Assembly (NCBI RefSeq): GCF_026210795.1
Contig: NC_089450.1
Span: 186,001 to 250,000 of the forward strand
DNA from: Rhizophagus irregularis
Taxonomy: Eukaryota > Glomeromycota > Glomeromycetes > Glomerales > Glomeraceae
Direction: 5' to 3'
DNA length: 64,000 nucleotides
The position numbers and the translations under genes were made by a program. Below, piece after piece: positions 36,360 through 49,209 of the stretch. The notes beneath the pieces were generated by a model that saw only the letters and a list, made by a program, of their open reading frames with translations, was not told where the DNA came from and made no database searches. Position 1 is the first letter of the stretch; every line of letters starts with the position of its first letter.

Positions 36360-38476
36360 ATGACTACACCTCCAGCTCCTTCTGTTATTAACCCAAATAT
36401 TCTGCCGCCACCGCGTCCTGTTGTTTCTACTCCCTCTGGAGACCGACCCTTGTCTCCTACCAATACCGCTGGCGCTCCTAATAAACGTACACGTACTGTC
36501 TCTGATGACGCGATGAATGTTGATATAACTTCGCCCTCCCCCGTCCCCTGCTCCCACCTTTACTTCTACCGTTCCTTCTGGTCTTCCTGTCAACAAAGTC
36601 CACGTGATTACTTCTCCTCAAAATATTACCACTCCTGTCGAAACTATTGACGCTTCTATCCATGCTCCCTCTAACACTAGTGGTAAAGGCAAAGCTGTCG
36701 TCTTTGATGTCCCAGAACGACGACCATCTCCCGATGGTAATGCTGCTGCTATCAGATTTGCACCCTCTCGTTATCATGCTGCGGCCTATTTACATGACGC
36801 GCCTGACGCGTTCAAAGTTAAATTCACCACCAATCGTTTTATGTGTGACGGGGTGGATTGTTCACTCTTCCGTTATTCCTCTTATGGTGCTCGCGCACGA
36901 TGTGATGGATCAGGCGATAACAAGAAAATCCTTGTCTTCTTTAATAATCATGATGATTATACCGATTGTATCACCTCTCCACGTGCCGATCTCCTCGATT
37001 TGGCCTTCAGTCATTACTCCTCTGCAGACGCCGTCAGCGACGAGATGAAGTCCTTATTCGTCACCGATATCCCACTTTTCCTAACTGCGACTCAAGTCCG
37101 TCAGGCATTTTCCCGATAGGTACTGTAATCAAGTGCAAACTTACTCCTAGGAAACATTACTATAATGGACATATCCAGTTTTCCTCCGCGGATGCACACC
37201 CAATTTAATGATATCGGGCGATCATTTGCCTTGGCAACTTTACGTGTCTGCCCGGCATCTTTCTCGAAAACCCAACGCGACAGCCGTAGAGAACATGTCG
37301 CCATCCTGCTGGCATCCCAAAGAATATTAAAGAAGCTGATCTGTTGGAAATTGCTACTCAAGTTAACGCTAAAGCCCTTAACGTTCCTCTATCTATCAGC
37401 TCCTACAAGCCTAAACCCTATGTATATTTGAACTTCTCCTCGTTTGAATCTCTTGAAGCTGCCAAAGAAATGACTGTGGCTTTCCGCGGCAAAGGTTTAA
37501 CTTGGCACCCTCCTAATGAAGCTCACACTTTATGTCGCTGTCCGCGGACGTTCGGGTTGCTTTCCTTCTGTATGTAGCCCTCGCCCCACACGAAAAGTGG
37601 ACGATCGCCTTAACAAACTTTACTCTCACTTCAATGCTGGCCCTAGACGTGGCCGTCAGGATTCACGACAATCACGTGACAATTCTAATTCCCATTCAAG
37701 ATCGCGTTCCAATTCTCAATCTCGCAATAATAATTCCTCTTCATCCCGCTCTAACAACAGCAATAATAAGTCTAACACTTCTCGTCCCAATACTCCTCGA
37801 AGTAGTAACCGGACTAACAATAATAATATTAATCCCAGGAACAATGGAAATTCTTCCGAACCTACTCAACCTCCGCACAGACCTTATCCTATTATTTCTA
37901 CAACACCTACTTCTTCATCTGACAATCCTGCCCCTACGCTTCCTCAACATATTATTGATGAACTAAAGGCGCAGATTAAAGAGATCGCTAATACCTCCAT
38001 ACTCTCGAGGAAACTGTCTCCTGGATGAATGATACTATCACGTCCCATGAATATAGGCTATCTGAGCTTGAATCGATGATGAATTATGATAACCCTGGTG
38101 ACTCTGATTTGTATCCGCCTCGCGACGATCATGAAAATCAAAATTATTCTTACGATAATGGTGGATGGGATGATGCTCCAACCTACGACACGAACTTCTG
38201 GTTTCAATCTTCCTCCCCATACTTCCTCTTCTCGCGGACGTTTCTCCTGATGCTTCCTTCTCAGCTTTGGATCCTAGCTCCATCCTATCAAAACGACATG
38301 TCCCCTTACCTGTTTCCCGACCTACTAATATCACTCCCAACGCTAACACTTCCCGTTTGCAATCAGAAATTTTTAATGTTACTACTACACAAAAGAATCT
38401 TTCTGCCCAACTTGGTTCGATTATGGAAAAATTGGACTCCTTCTCTCCTTCAAAACCCTCCCCTTCTAATGATTGA
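36360..38476 (+). pseudogene. LINE-1b ORF1 (RRM-like, RS-rich, coiled coil), frameshifted
   Basis: Same domain order as ORF1 of LINE-1a: MTTPPAPSVINPN start (36360), FDVPERRPSPDG, KSLFVTDIPLFLTATQVRQ, KPYVYLNFSSFES, RS-rich tail, DELKAQIKEIA coiled coil and LGSIMEKLDSFSPSKP. The natural end is TGA 38474-38476, overlapping the ORF2 start ATG at 38469. This overlap is visible here but lost in LINE-1a. Frameshifts near 36540, 37118, 37195, 37535 and 38000 break the frame. Confidence 0.75.
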
Positions 38477-41400
38477 ACACCAACTTGTATCGGGTGTCTC
38501 ACAGGGATTTCACCCCCCTGATAGTGCGATACCTAATTTTAATAGTCCTAATAATCCCTCTTCTCCTCCTTTTTCTTCCCCTCTTATTAACCTTGGACAA
38601 ATCAATGTTAATGGATTATGTTCCCCTGTACGACAATTGCATTTGTTAAATTATTTCCTTCATTCTTCTTTTGGCGTTTTATCTTTAAATGATACTCGTC
38701 TTACTTCTTCTAGTGCTAAATTTATTTATCAAAATGAACATTCCCAATATAATTTTAAATCTTATTGGGCTCCTTCCCCTTCTAATTCGCGACCACATGA
38801 TGGTGTTGGTCTTTTACTTCGCCATCCTTTACACAAACATGTTCAGAAGATTGATCCCTGGAAAGGTCGTCTTTTAAAATTAGATCTTTTTTTTCATCAG
38901 ACAAAAATTTCTATTATTTCCGTTTATATTCCTTCTTATCATTCTATTCATTATAAAGAACGTGATGCTATTCTTGTTCAACTTAATTTATGGCTTGATA
39001 AAGCCCGTTCCAATAACTATCACGTAGTTATCCTTGGTGATTTCAATGCAGATGAAATTTCACATTCGCATCTTCCTCAACATCATTTGAAAATTTTACG
39101 ATCACTCTCTTCTCGATATTTTACAGATCACCAATCCCATATTTCCTCAATTTCAGGTCCTAGTCCTACCTTTTATCATCAAAATGGTTCTTCAAGACTT
39201 GATTATATCTGGTCATCCCCTGGATTTCTTGCTCCCGGTCTTTTCTCTCAAGTTGCAACTTGTCCTAAGCTGAATGATAATCAATTTACTGATCATCGTG
39301 TACTTATAACGGCCTTTGATTTTAGCTCATGTTTCGCTATTTTATCTACAGCTCGATTAAAGCAGAAAAGCGAACAACGCACCATCTTTCTTTACAAAAA
39401 TTTGAAAGATGACACTTGGGACAAATTTTCCAATGAAGTAAACTCACGTCTTGAGTTATACTTGACCACACACCACCCTTCAGTATCTTCACTTTCAGCT
39501 CTTTCATTGGACAAACTTTGGCACGCTCTTAAACGTTCTATTCTTGGTGGTGCCATTGATTCTCTACCATTCCAACATGTATCCAATACTCATCACCATA
39601 AATATCCTCCTGAACTTACCATGCTTATTGCTGTCAACAAATTCTTGGATAGATTATTGTTTAAATTGACCACATCTAGGCCTGGTCGTCCTGCTCAAAT
39701 TTTACAAATGATTAATTCTTTACCAACCCAATTAATCCTCCTTAAGTCTCTTTTAACAGATTATACTATACCTTTTTATAGTACAACACCGCTTCCTACT
39801 TTTGTCAAATTTTTACGTTCACAAAAAGCTTTGGTCTCAGCTTATCTTTCCACACAATTTTATCAGCATCGTGTGGATTCCATTGAATATTATACTGCTC
39901 TTAGAGATGAACATTTCTCTACATCCCCGGGCTCTTTTATTTCTTCAGCCCTATCAGTGGAACATCGTTCTATTGTCCTTGATAGAGTTTTGGTTGTTAT
40001 TGACTCCAAACCCACATTACTTACTGATCCTTCAGATATCAAACAAGCTGCTATTAAACACTTCCAATCGGTTGTCACTCCTCCTTTGGTCCAGTATTCT
40101 TCTACGGATTCATTTCCTCCACGATGGCAACGAGCTTATACTCCTCTTCCAGATATTGATTCGTCCTTATATAACTCGGTTATGTCTCCTATTCTGGCCG
40201 ATGAATGGAAAAACACTCTCAATTCTATGCCTAATAATAAAGCCTCTGGTCCTTCCAAGATCTCTTACGAGATGCTCAAACATTTAACTGGAGAAACTTT
40301 CAATTTGTCCCTTGTATTAGCCAATGCTTGTCTCATTCATGGAGATATTCCTGCCGATTGGCGTGAAGCGCTTGTTTATCCCATTCCAAAGCCTCATGAA
40401 TTTGACGCCCAATTGAAGAATACGCGACCTATCACTCTATTGGAAACAGTACGAAAATGTGTGGTTAAGGTCGTTACAACTCGACTATCAAAAATCCTAG
40501 CCGACAATCAAGTGCTCCAAGGTGGTAATTTTGCCGGATTACCAGGCGGCTCCACCGACATTCCTATTAAGATGCTTGATGCTATTATTCATCAACGACG
40601 CTTTGATAAAAGCGATGACCAAGAACTATGGGTTGTTTCTCAGGACATTTCTAAGGCCTTTGACTCAATTGATTTGAACATGCTTAGACTGGCTTTAATC
40701 CGTCTGCATATTCCGTCTTTATTGATCAAATTTATCATTAACCTTTTTTACAAGGCGTAATAATAAAATTATTACACATCATGGCGATACTTCTGGATAT
40801 AGAGTTAGAATTGGTATTGACCAAGGTGAAATCATCTCTCCACTATTATGGGTTATATACTTGGATCCATTACTTACCACACTTAATCGAGAAGCTTGCG
40901 ATCCCTTTATTTTGAAATCTTCTGCATTATTGGATTATTCTCCAATTGAATATGAACAACATAATCTTCCTGTTTCACATATTACATTCATGGATGACTC
41001 TACTTTGATTGCTTCATCTAAACAAGGAATTGAAGATCGCCTTTCCATCACTGCTGAATTTTACACTTTAAATAATACTCAAGCAAATTCAGCTAAATAT
41101 ATCCTTCTTTCTTCTGAACAATTTTCTCAAATTATAGTATTTGATCTATTCCCATCTTCTTTAAATACGATTCATACCCTTACTTTAAAGGCGTTAGCCT
41201 TATCTACATCTTTTCGGTTTTTAGGTGTTTGGTTTAACCTTTCGGCTTCTTCTCGTTTCGTTCATAACCAAACTGTTTCTATGGTCAAAGACATGGCCGC
41301 TCTACTCAGTCCTAAAAAACTTTTAGCACAACATATAGCTTACCTTTATAACGTTGTCCTACTTCCGAGGCTAGAATTTCGCCTACAAACCACATTATTT

Positions 41401-43952
41401 GCAGAATCCACCATTAATCGCATGGTTTCTCCAATGCTTTCTCTTATTCGTCAGAAGGCTGGTTTGGCCTCAGTCACTCCTCTTTCCACACTCTTCAGAC
41501 TGTTGCCTTTCTCTATTCAACAAGCGTTTGGTCGATTTCTATCATCTCATGTGGCTTCATGGCAGAAAATTTTTTCTCACCCTTCATATAAGCTCTTTGC
41601 TAATTATATGATTACTTATCTCCATGGTTTTTTGGACTGTGATGTCTGCCCTTCTACTATTGACCTGGAACCATGGTCCCACACCTTTTCTTTGCGAACA
41701 CATTCTTTATTTAATTCTTTATTGTTCTCTTCTCGTTTAAATATCACGTGGTCTTTACTGTTCCGACCTCCGAGGAAAGATTTACATCCGGCGATTCCAC
41801 TCTGGTCTATTTTACCAAAAGATTTATTTACTTCCATGAAAAATGTTCGGAAAAATTTCTGCACTCATTTTCTTGCTCAATTGATTACACCGTGTGGCTC
41901 TCGACTTCTCTCATGGAAAGATTTACGTTTTCTTAAACGAGTATCGAACAAAGGATCTGTGCCTGCTTGGTTTAATTATTTGTTCAATCTTATTGTTATT
42001 CCTAATTCACCTTCTTTTTTTATTTTACAACAATTTAGAATTCCTAGTTCTCATACTGTAGCTTCTATTTCTTTTATAGATATTAGTCGAAATTATTGGT
42101 TTAACCCTCAATGGGCTATTTCTTTTAATCGCAATACTAACTCTTTCCTCGTTGGCCGTGTGATTACTACCTATCCTGCTCCACGTAATGAAGCTCTTAT
42201 TTCACATTGGATTGCGTCATCGGTTGATGATTTACTTTCTGAATTTACTGCATGCCAAGGTTGTACCTCTGCTATTCCGCGATCCTCTACCTCTAAGATT
42301 TTGATTAAACGATGTCCCTCTGAAGGATGTTTCTCTTATGTTCCGTTATCAAGTTTGATCCGTTATCCTACGAAACCTCGTACTTATATACATGCGGATA
42401 CTCGTTCGGTTTCACTTTCTGCCTCGTTAGGCTATGCCAAATCTCTTTTACTATTTCATCTTTTTGCTCCGGTTCGCTTACCTCCTATGAATGAACTAGT
42501 GCTTAGGATTTCTGTTATCCAACTTCCTTTTTCGGTGTTTACCCTTTATATTGATGGTTCCTTCCTTTCTCCTCCTAGTCATCCGGCATCCTCGATGGCT
42601 TATGCATGGACTGCTATAGATCCTGATGGATTTATTTTGGAATCCCATTATAATATCATCTCTTCTATTTTTCCTTCTGCTTTACGTTCAGAAGTTTTTG
42701 CTTTATTGCACGGATTGGACTCCCTTCCTCGGAATTCAAAGATTACTGTCGCCACTGATTGTGCTCAATTACTTTCTTTATGGTCTTTATATGTGGATGC
42801 TCCTTTTATTCCCAGAATGCTTAAAGAATCCAACCACCTTTTGTGGTCCTCCATACGCACTATTATGTTGCAAAAGAATCTGGATGTTACCTTGATCAAG
42901 GTTCCTGCTCATGCTGACGACCCTTTGAATAATCATGTGGATGCATTAGCTAAAGCCGCTCATACTGACTCACATCTTTCTTCTTGTCCACCATCGGAAT
43001 TGATGGCTCCTTGCATTTTACAATTTAATTCCTTACCTGTGGATATGAATATCCGGAAATTTATTAGAGATATTTTTGACGCCAAAAGTCTTTTAACTCT
43101 TGCTGTATTACCAAGATTTAATTCCTATTCTTCAACTTCTGATATTGATTGGGCTTGCACCAAATTTTGTCTCAATAATAATAAGCATTTTGTCTCTCAT
43201 CGGAATGGCCGTTCCGAGTTTTGTGGTTTCCGTATCAAGCTACTTTTAGATATGCTTCTAACGCTTACAACTCTTCAGAGATGAAAGCCTCATCTTTATA
43301 ATCCAAGTTGGCTTTGTCCTCAATGTAATTCCTTTCCTGAGACTTTAGACCACTTGTGGACTTGTCCTTATATTTTACCGGAATTTAGCCCTTTACAAAC
43401 TTTTAAAACATTACTATTGGCTCTTCGGACTACTTATCTTGATAATTTCCTTTCCGCGTCATCTTTAATCCCTTTACCAGACTCTTTTGCTGCTGAATTT
43501 ATGGCTCTTAATTGTTAGGATTGTGACCCTCCTTCAATTTCCCTGCCTGCGACTCACAAGAGGACTTATACCGATATCTTTGACAGAATTTCTTGGAATT
43601 TATTTTTCTTCACCTACCATATGGTCTATCTTAGATACACCTTTGCACGACTTTCATTTTGACCTTTATGTTCAAATCTGGTTGTGCCGATCCATTTTCT
43701 TTCATCATTCGGGAATTAGCTCAAGGCATTACAAAAAAAATGAAATCGTCAGCTCTTGGGCCTTCTTCTATTCTTCGACCTTCCTCTAACATTCCTCTTG
43801 ACTCTTCGACACCTTCCTTGGCGACAGCTTCCTTGGATTCCTGGGTTTTTTGGGTTTCCTCTTCTATAATCCGTGGGGGATCTTGGATTTCGCATTTGGA
43901 TTTTTGGCGCCGCTTAACAGTTCAGCCTCTACTTAGGATTTCTTTTTGGTAA
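38469..43952 (+). pseudogene. LINE-1b ORF2: endonuclease, reverse transcriptase, RNase H, zinc motif (one frameshift, one TGA)
   Basis: From ATG 38469 the endonuclease and N-terminal half of RT are open to about 40750. There an extra T (CCTTTTTTAC against CCTTTTTAC) shifts the frame. The remainder (from about 40755) is open to TGA 43282-43284. It includes FMDDSTL (about 40990) and an intact RNase H: YIDGS, Glu in LRSEVFALL, TDCAQLL and HADDPLNNHVDALAK (about 42540-42960). After the TGA the same frame gives CPQCNSFPETLDHLWTC. LINE-1a is intact where this copy is broken in RT, and this copy is intact where LINE-1a is broken in RNase H. The C-terminal end (about 43952) is approximate. Confidence 0.85.
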
Positions 43953-44289
43953 CGGATTGGATCTTAGGACATGCTGGATAGTTGACTCACACTGGCCTTC
44001 GGGTAAAGATGGGGTATGCGTTTCTGTAATAGTTTAGTTTTTCTTTACTTAATTTTATTTTGTTTAGATTTCTTTACTTGTATGAATCGTGAAGCTTGTT
44101 CTTTTTATTTTTTATGTTTATTTTCTATATTTGATATTTGTAATATTGTTCGATCTGTTTATTGTACTTTTCGTTTAAATTTAATAATAAAAGATAAAGT
44201 CATAAGACTGTTTGCTCATAATCACCAAATATGGACTGTCCCAAATGTGTGACTATAAAGAGAGTTGACTGTATGTACGGAAAATAATA

Positions 44290-47200
44290 GGAGATAAAAT
44301 TTTATATTTGAGACTGGAGCATCGTATAAGACACGTCAGAAGGTCACGTGGAAGGAAACCTCAGAGAAACCAAGATGCAAAAAGGAAGAATGATTATTGT
44401 TCGAAAGTAAATCTGGAAGGCCAAGTGATGGTAAATTGCGAAGGGCTGCAAGAAGTTCATCGTATGTTTGTTTACATCCTGGTGAAGAAGATACCTTGGT
44501 AGCAAGTTTGACCAGAAAGCGTTTGATGAGATTTGTAGTCACATCTTTATGAATTGGAAGCATAGAGTGATCCTCATCAATATCCAAATAATCAGGAGAA
44601 CAAATAAAAAGGTATTCCAATATTTCCATAAAAATGCCGCAAATCGGACATAAGGAGTCATCAGCATATAGACCAGGAAATCTTTGGAAAAGCTTATACA
44701 TGATAGGAAGTTCATTGAACCAAAGCTTAAGACGAAATTGAGTAAAAATTGAAGATTTTGACACAGCAAGGTTCTGATAAAGGGTTTGTTTGAAGGTTTC
44801 AAAGGAAAGCGACCAATCCACAGAATGAAAAGTAGATTGCAAAGGTAAGAACTGTGAAAGTCCTATCAATGAAAAGAAATGGCAAATATCTGTAAACCCC
44901 TGCCAGTATTTGATCGGATCTTGAGTTAAAAGTTCATCATGACCAGTAAAGAGTCCCATAGTTTTCAAGAAAGAAGGAAAAACATCATCCATGAGCGGTA
45001 TAGGTTGTAACAGATTATGCCAATTTGAGCCTTTGATGAGATTATAAGCCCGTATAGAAGGTGCAGAAATAGAATCTTTGAGGAAACTAGAAAAACTACA
45101 AGAAATTCGTTTGGATTTCAATAATTCTGAGATACAGAACCATAAGGAGTTATTCTTTAATCGAACTCGGCGTACAGGAGAAACTTCACACCATTTTGGA
45201 AATGACTCATTAAACTTAAACAAAGATACAAAGGAGACAGAGGTATCCAAAGGAAAGGAGTTCAACACGTATAAGACAAAAGCCAATTCTGCGACATCAT
45301 TATAAGGAGAAATCATAGGACAGGAAAAAATTCCAGAGTCAAGTATGAAATCGTCAAGGGTTTGTATCCAAGCACAGACCAACAGTGAGGTTAGAGAGTC
45401 AACAACATGTATAGTTCCAGATAAATGGAATTTGGTATCCGGACGTAAAGCAAAGGCAGGGCTTAATATTGGAGTAAGATCAGGTAATAAGGCAGGAGAA
45501 GTGTCACAATGCATTAAAGGTGGTTGAGTAAGTGCTAAATATCGTTCGGGAATATATAATTCAGAGAATCCAAGAAGAAATCTAAAATAAGAACATAAAA
45601 TAAAGGGAGAAAGTTTTAAATTAATAAATTGTTGAGAAATATCTATATGTATAGTCATTTGATAAAGTTGTAAACAACGATAAAAAGGTAAAACAGATAA
45701 ACAAGAACGATGAATTAGTTTGCTGCTAACAGTTTTTAAAGCCAAAGGGCCTTTATCCATATCAAGGCAATGAAGAGAACAACCAGGGCAAGAAGTAATC
45801 TGCATTCGATTTTGTTGAGCAGAAATCCAATGAGAAAAATATACAACACGAGTTCCAGAATCATCGTCAAAGGTATAAAAAACCCGTCCAAAAATAAGAA
45901 AGCCAGAAAAATCCACTTCAGCAATCCAATAATATTTATTTCAGAGTCAAATATACGAGGAGGTGTCTATTGTATCAACAAATTTTTCAACTAAAGATGA
46001 TAAGGATGGAGTAATATTAATGGATTCAATGCGTTTCGGTAAGTAGGAAGTAGGATTGGAAAGAGAGGTAATAATTTGAAACCAGGAAGGAATTTTTCCA
46101 GTAGGAGCGATAAGACCCATTAATTTAAGGTTGTTCCATGTATATTGAAAATTATAAAATGGATCCATAACTTGTGAAAGACACCAAAGAGCAGATTTAA
46201 GCCAAGAGCGCGTTTCCAACACAGCCAGGTCGAAAGATAAAGAGACCAAAGGACAAGCTTCGTTAGGCATTAACTCAATAAAAGTATGATCAGGAAAATC
46301 AAATTGAAGTCCAGATTCACGAAGTAATTTAATGGCTTGAAAAAGCCAATTATGACTGATGGAACGTCGTTTGGAAGTCCATGAGGAAAAATCTATAAGA
46401 GAATCAAGAGAAGTAGGCCACTTTAAAGTAAGCTGCAAGGTTCGTAACATAATAAGAACCCAATTTGCCTGTTTGGAATTAGAAGATAATAATGAAATCC
46501 AGGATAGAAAATGACATATAAGTCGTTCACATAAGGAGTCATAAGGATTAGAATCTTTACTAAAGAATCTACTAATTAGGGCTATTGAAGGAAAAGTACG
46601 AGCCACAGAAAGAGCTTTGCGTTGAAGACCATAATAACTACTGGCAATTCGCATAACCTGCGATTCTGACAAATACAATACTTGAGAACGGAATTGTACT
46701 TTTGGTAAAACAACCGACGAATGAAGATAGGCTAATTGAGCAGGTGAAAGCTTCTTGAATCGTACAGATGCAACAAAAGAAAAATAAATGTCTTTAAATT
46801 GTGAAAGGACAAAATTAGGGGATCCTTGCAAATTGAACCAAACACCCAGAAACTGAAAGGATGAAGATAATTTCAGAACTTGTAATGAAAAGCTCATTGA
46901 GGAAAGATGGTCTGGAATTTCAGAATCCAATTGAAATGAAACAAGACTGTTGCCGGTTGAAGAGGAAACCAACTCATATTTTGAAAAATTCGCTGTAATA
47001 TTATTTAAAAAATAAAAATCACGAGCGATAGAAAGTAGATGTTCTAAGCCTGTCAAAGAAGAGGCAATCAATGTGGAATCATCCATGTAGGTGAGTTGAG
47101 TAATAGGTACGGCAACATCTACATTATTATTAATGCTAAGAATATTTGCAGGAATACCGGAACTCCATATATAAGGGGAAATTGCTGATGATGATAACTC

Positions 47201-47436
47201 AGTCAAAAGAGGGTCAAAATAAATAGTCCAAAAAAGTGGGAAAATAACCTCGCCTTGATCAATACCAATCAAAAGATCGTAAGATTCAGTTTTACCAAAG
47301 GGGTCAAAATTCTATTCTTTCTAGAAATAAATAAACTTATTATAAAATTGGAAAGATTAGAAGGAAATTTGAGTCGATCAAAGCAAAGTCGAAGCATGCT
47401 TAAATCAATAGAATCAACCGCTTTGGAAATATCTTG
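44290..47436 (-). pseudogene. 5'-truncated LINE of a related family (RT C-terminal half to ORF2 end)
   Basis: Reads leftwards. It begins within RT at SQDISKAVDSIDLSMLRL (about 47430), has a frame break near 47270, then GIDQGEVIFPLFWTIYFDPL, the catalytic TYMDDSTL (about 47095) and the thumb (45947-47272). After a stop near 45947 a 526-aa stretch (45916-44336) follows with SCPGCSLHC and the end zinc motif CPICGIFMEILEYLFIC. No clear RNase H catalytic motifs remain. The 5' truncation point is at about 47436; the 3' tail ends next to the pogo-type element. Protein similarity to LINE-1a/b is recognisable but distant, so it is another subfamily. Confidence 0.8.
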
Positions 47437-48713
47437 ACTTAGGATCTAACAACTCACATTTGAGTTTGCTTAAAGTTTATATTAAAATTTTTCATATTAC
47501 AGAATGTTTTCAAAATTTCATTATCCTACATACCCCTATTTTTAATATAACCAGTGATTCGATTTTAATAAAATTTATATCATTAGATTCGTCTTAATGA
47601 GAGGATTCTAATGATAGTAAAATCAAATTTCTAGCTTTAATATTGACAGAGTTATGTCATAAAATGTATTTTTACTTCAGTATTTAAAGTTTACTTGTAA
47701 GTTATATTAGTATTATTCGAGGTCCTACTAGAATATTAACTGAAACATCCTTTCAACTGAACCAATAAAAACTGGTATAGCTCTTTTGAAACAAAGTTTA
47801 AAATTATAAGATTTCTATCATGAAATACTCTTAAAAAGGAGTTAAAAATTCTAGTTCAATATTTAACATTCAGTTCAAAATCATTTATAAAAGTTGAATT
47901 TATGTTAAAGGGTTTAAAATGATTATTTATTTTAGAATAAGTGAAAATATTTATAAGTAACTATGCCACCATTCTGCTGGTATAAAAAAGAAGAGTACAC
48001 AGTTTTTAATACTATTACATACATATAGCAATTATACTTATCTCCTGCTTTGCTAATATAAGAGAGAAATATGTTTTGGTCTTTACATTTCCGTGTATAT
48101 ATACTTTTGAATAGCAATTTTTCAGTATAATAAATCTATTAATCCTAAAAAAGGAATCAGTTATATACTTTCCTCAATATTATCAGGAATTATTTACTAA
48201 TCCATTTTTTTTTCATTTAACTATAAGTTTCATTAAAAAAAAATCCACAACTATTAAGTCCACTGGGTTTTTTATTACAATCAATAAAGGTGTTTGATTT
48301 ACTATGAAACCTATATATTATAAGGGATTCTAATAGAAAGATGCTAGATAATAATATATGAAATAATATAATAATACTTATTGAAACTTATCAAAAAAAC
48401 ATTTTACATATTCATTACATCTTTAAGTGGGTTTATTTTTATTTTTATTGTTCTTCAATATGAATTATATTAACAGTTTTTTAGTTCATTATTTTATTAT
48501 ATAATTGATCACTCAAATTAACATGGACTGATCACTGATAACGGAATTATTGAAAGATTATTTACTATTAATTTTCAAATTACTGAAGCTATCAAATAAT
48601 TAAAATAAATTTTTCAATAAGTTATTTTCAGTAATTATAACTTTTCAAAAATATTTATTTTCAAACATTTACTAAAATATTAATATAGGTAAAAAATTTG
48701 CAAGATATATATA
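47437..48713. other. Intergenic, no gene; one palindromic module
   Basis: AT-rich. At about 47575-47650 there is a diverged copy of the GTCTC/GAGAC module (ATTAGATTCGTCTTAATGAG, then TAATATTGACAGAGTTATG). Nothing else is supported. The minus ORF at 47932-48117 looks like chance. Confidence 0.45.
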
Positions 48714-49209
48714 TGTTGTGCCTCAGATCTATTCTTGCCTCAGTTAACAGCTAACGCATCTTAGATTAAAATCGTCACCTGACGCGCCTCATTTGAATCA
48801 TATAAATTTAATCTACTATAAATAAACTTTTTTCTATTAATTAAATTGCCTTCATGTTATAAGTAAATATATTTGTCACAATAATGTACACATATTCTGA
48901 AATTTTTATACAATTTTAATTCCTATTAAATATACAATGCGAATATATTTAGAAAATTTGCATTATAAACACATTTTTAAATCAAGATTTCAAAAGCAAT
49001 CATGAATCCAATTGATCTAAAATTTTAGGATTGAATATTTGAAAATACAGCAAATAAGTTTTATTAATAATCAAATGTACATTAAATTAGAAAATTTAAT
49101 GCTTAATTATAATCAATTTTTTATTGTAAAGTGAGGCGCGTCAGGTGGCGATTTTAATCTGAGGTGCGTCAGCTGTCAACTGAGGCAAGAATCAATCTGA
49201 GGCACAACA
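48714..49209. mobile_element. MITE L, 496 bp (word GCCTCAG)
   Basis: Both ends are inverted repeats of about 80 bp with few mismatches: TGTTGTGCCTCAGATCTATT / TGTTGTGCCTCAGATTGATT, then CTTGCCTCAGTT, AGATTAAAATCG and CACCTGACGCGCCTCA. GCCTCAG/CTCAGAT words repeat within each end. The target looks like TA or TATA (ATATA|TG...CA|TATAC). The interior is AT-rich without an ORF. Confidence 0.8.

Larger units (their letters stand above)
36220..44217 (+). mobile_element. Non-LTR retrotransposon LINE-1b, about 8.0 kb, full length but decayed
   Basis: It starts AGGATCATCGCAACTCTTTC right after the target copy at 36203-36219 and ends AGTCATAAGACTGTTTGCTC before the copy at 44218-44234, after which the pogo-type end (ACTGTCCCAAATGTGTGACT) resumes. 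Same organisation as LINE-1a. The RT region is nearly identical between the two copies, while the ORF1 and endonuclease parts differ more. Confidence 0.9.
22971..44271. mobile_element. Pogo-like MITE expanded to 21.3 kb by nested insertions
   Basis: The left end CAGTCAACTCCCTCTATAGT and right end ACTATAAAGAGAGTTGACTG form an inverted repeat, each flanked by TA (22969-22970 and 44272-44273), as in pogo/Tc1-mariner elements. Repeats of TATAGTCACA lie inside the left end. The element's own DNA is 22971-23251, about 26562-27189 and 44235-44271. The rest is a SINE array, two LINEs, one SINE and a 244-bp MITE. A paralogue without these retro-insertions lies at 49722-51057 and shows the empty site. 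No transposase is encoded. Confidence 0.8.

Noticed and set aside
44336-45527. Plus-strand ORFs within the truncated LINE
   Set aside because: The minus strand carries the RT-family reading frames; plus ORFs are shadows.
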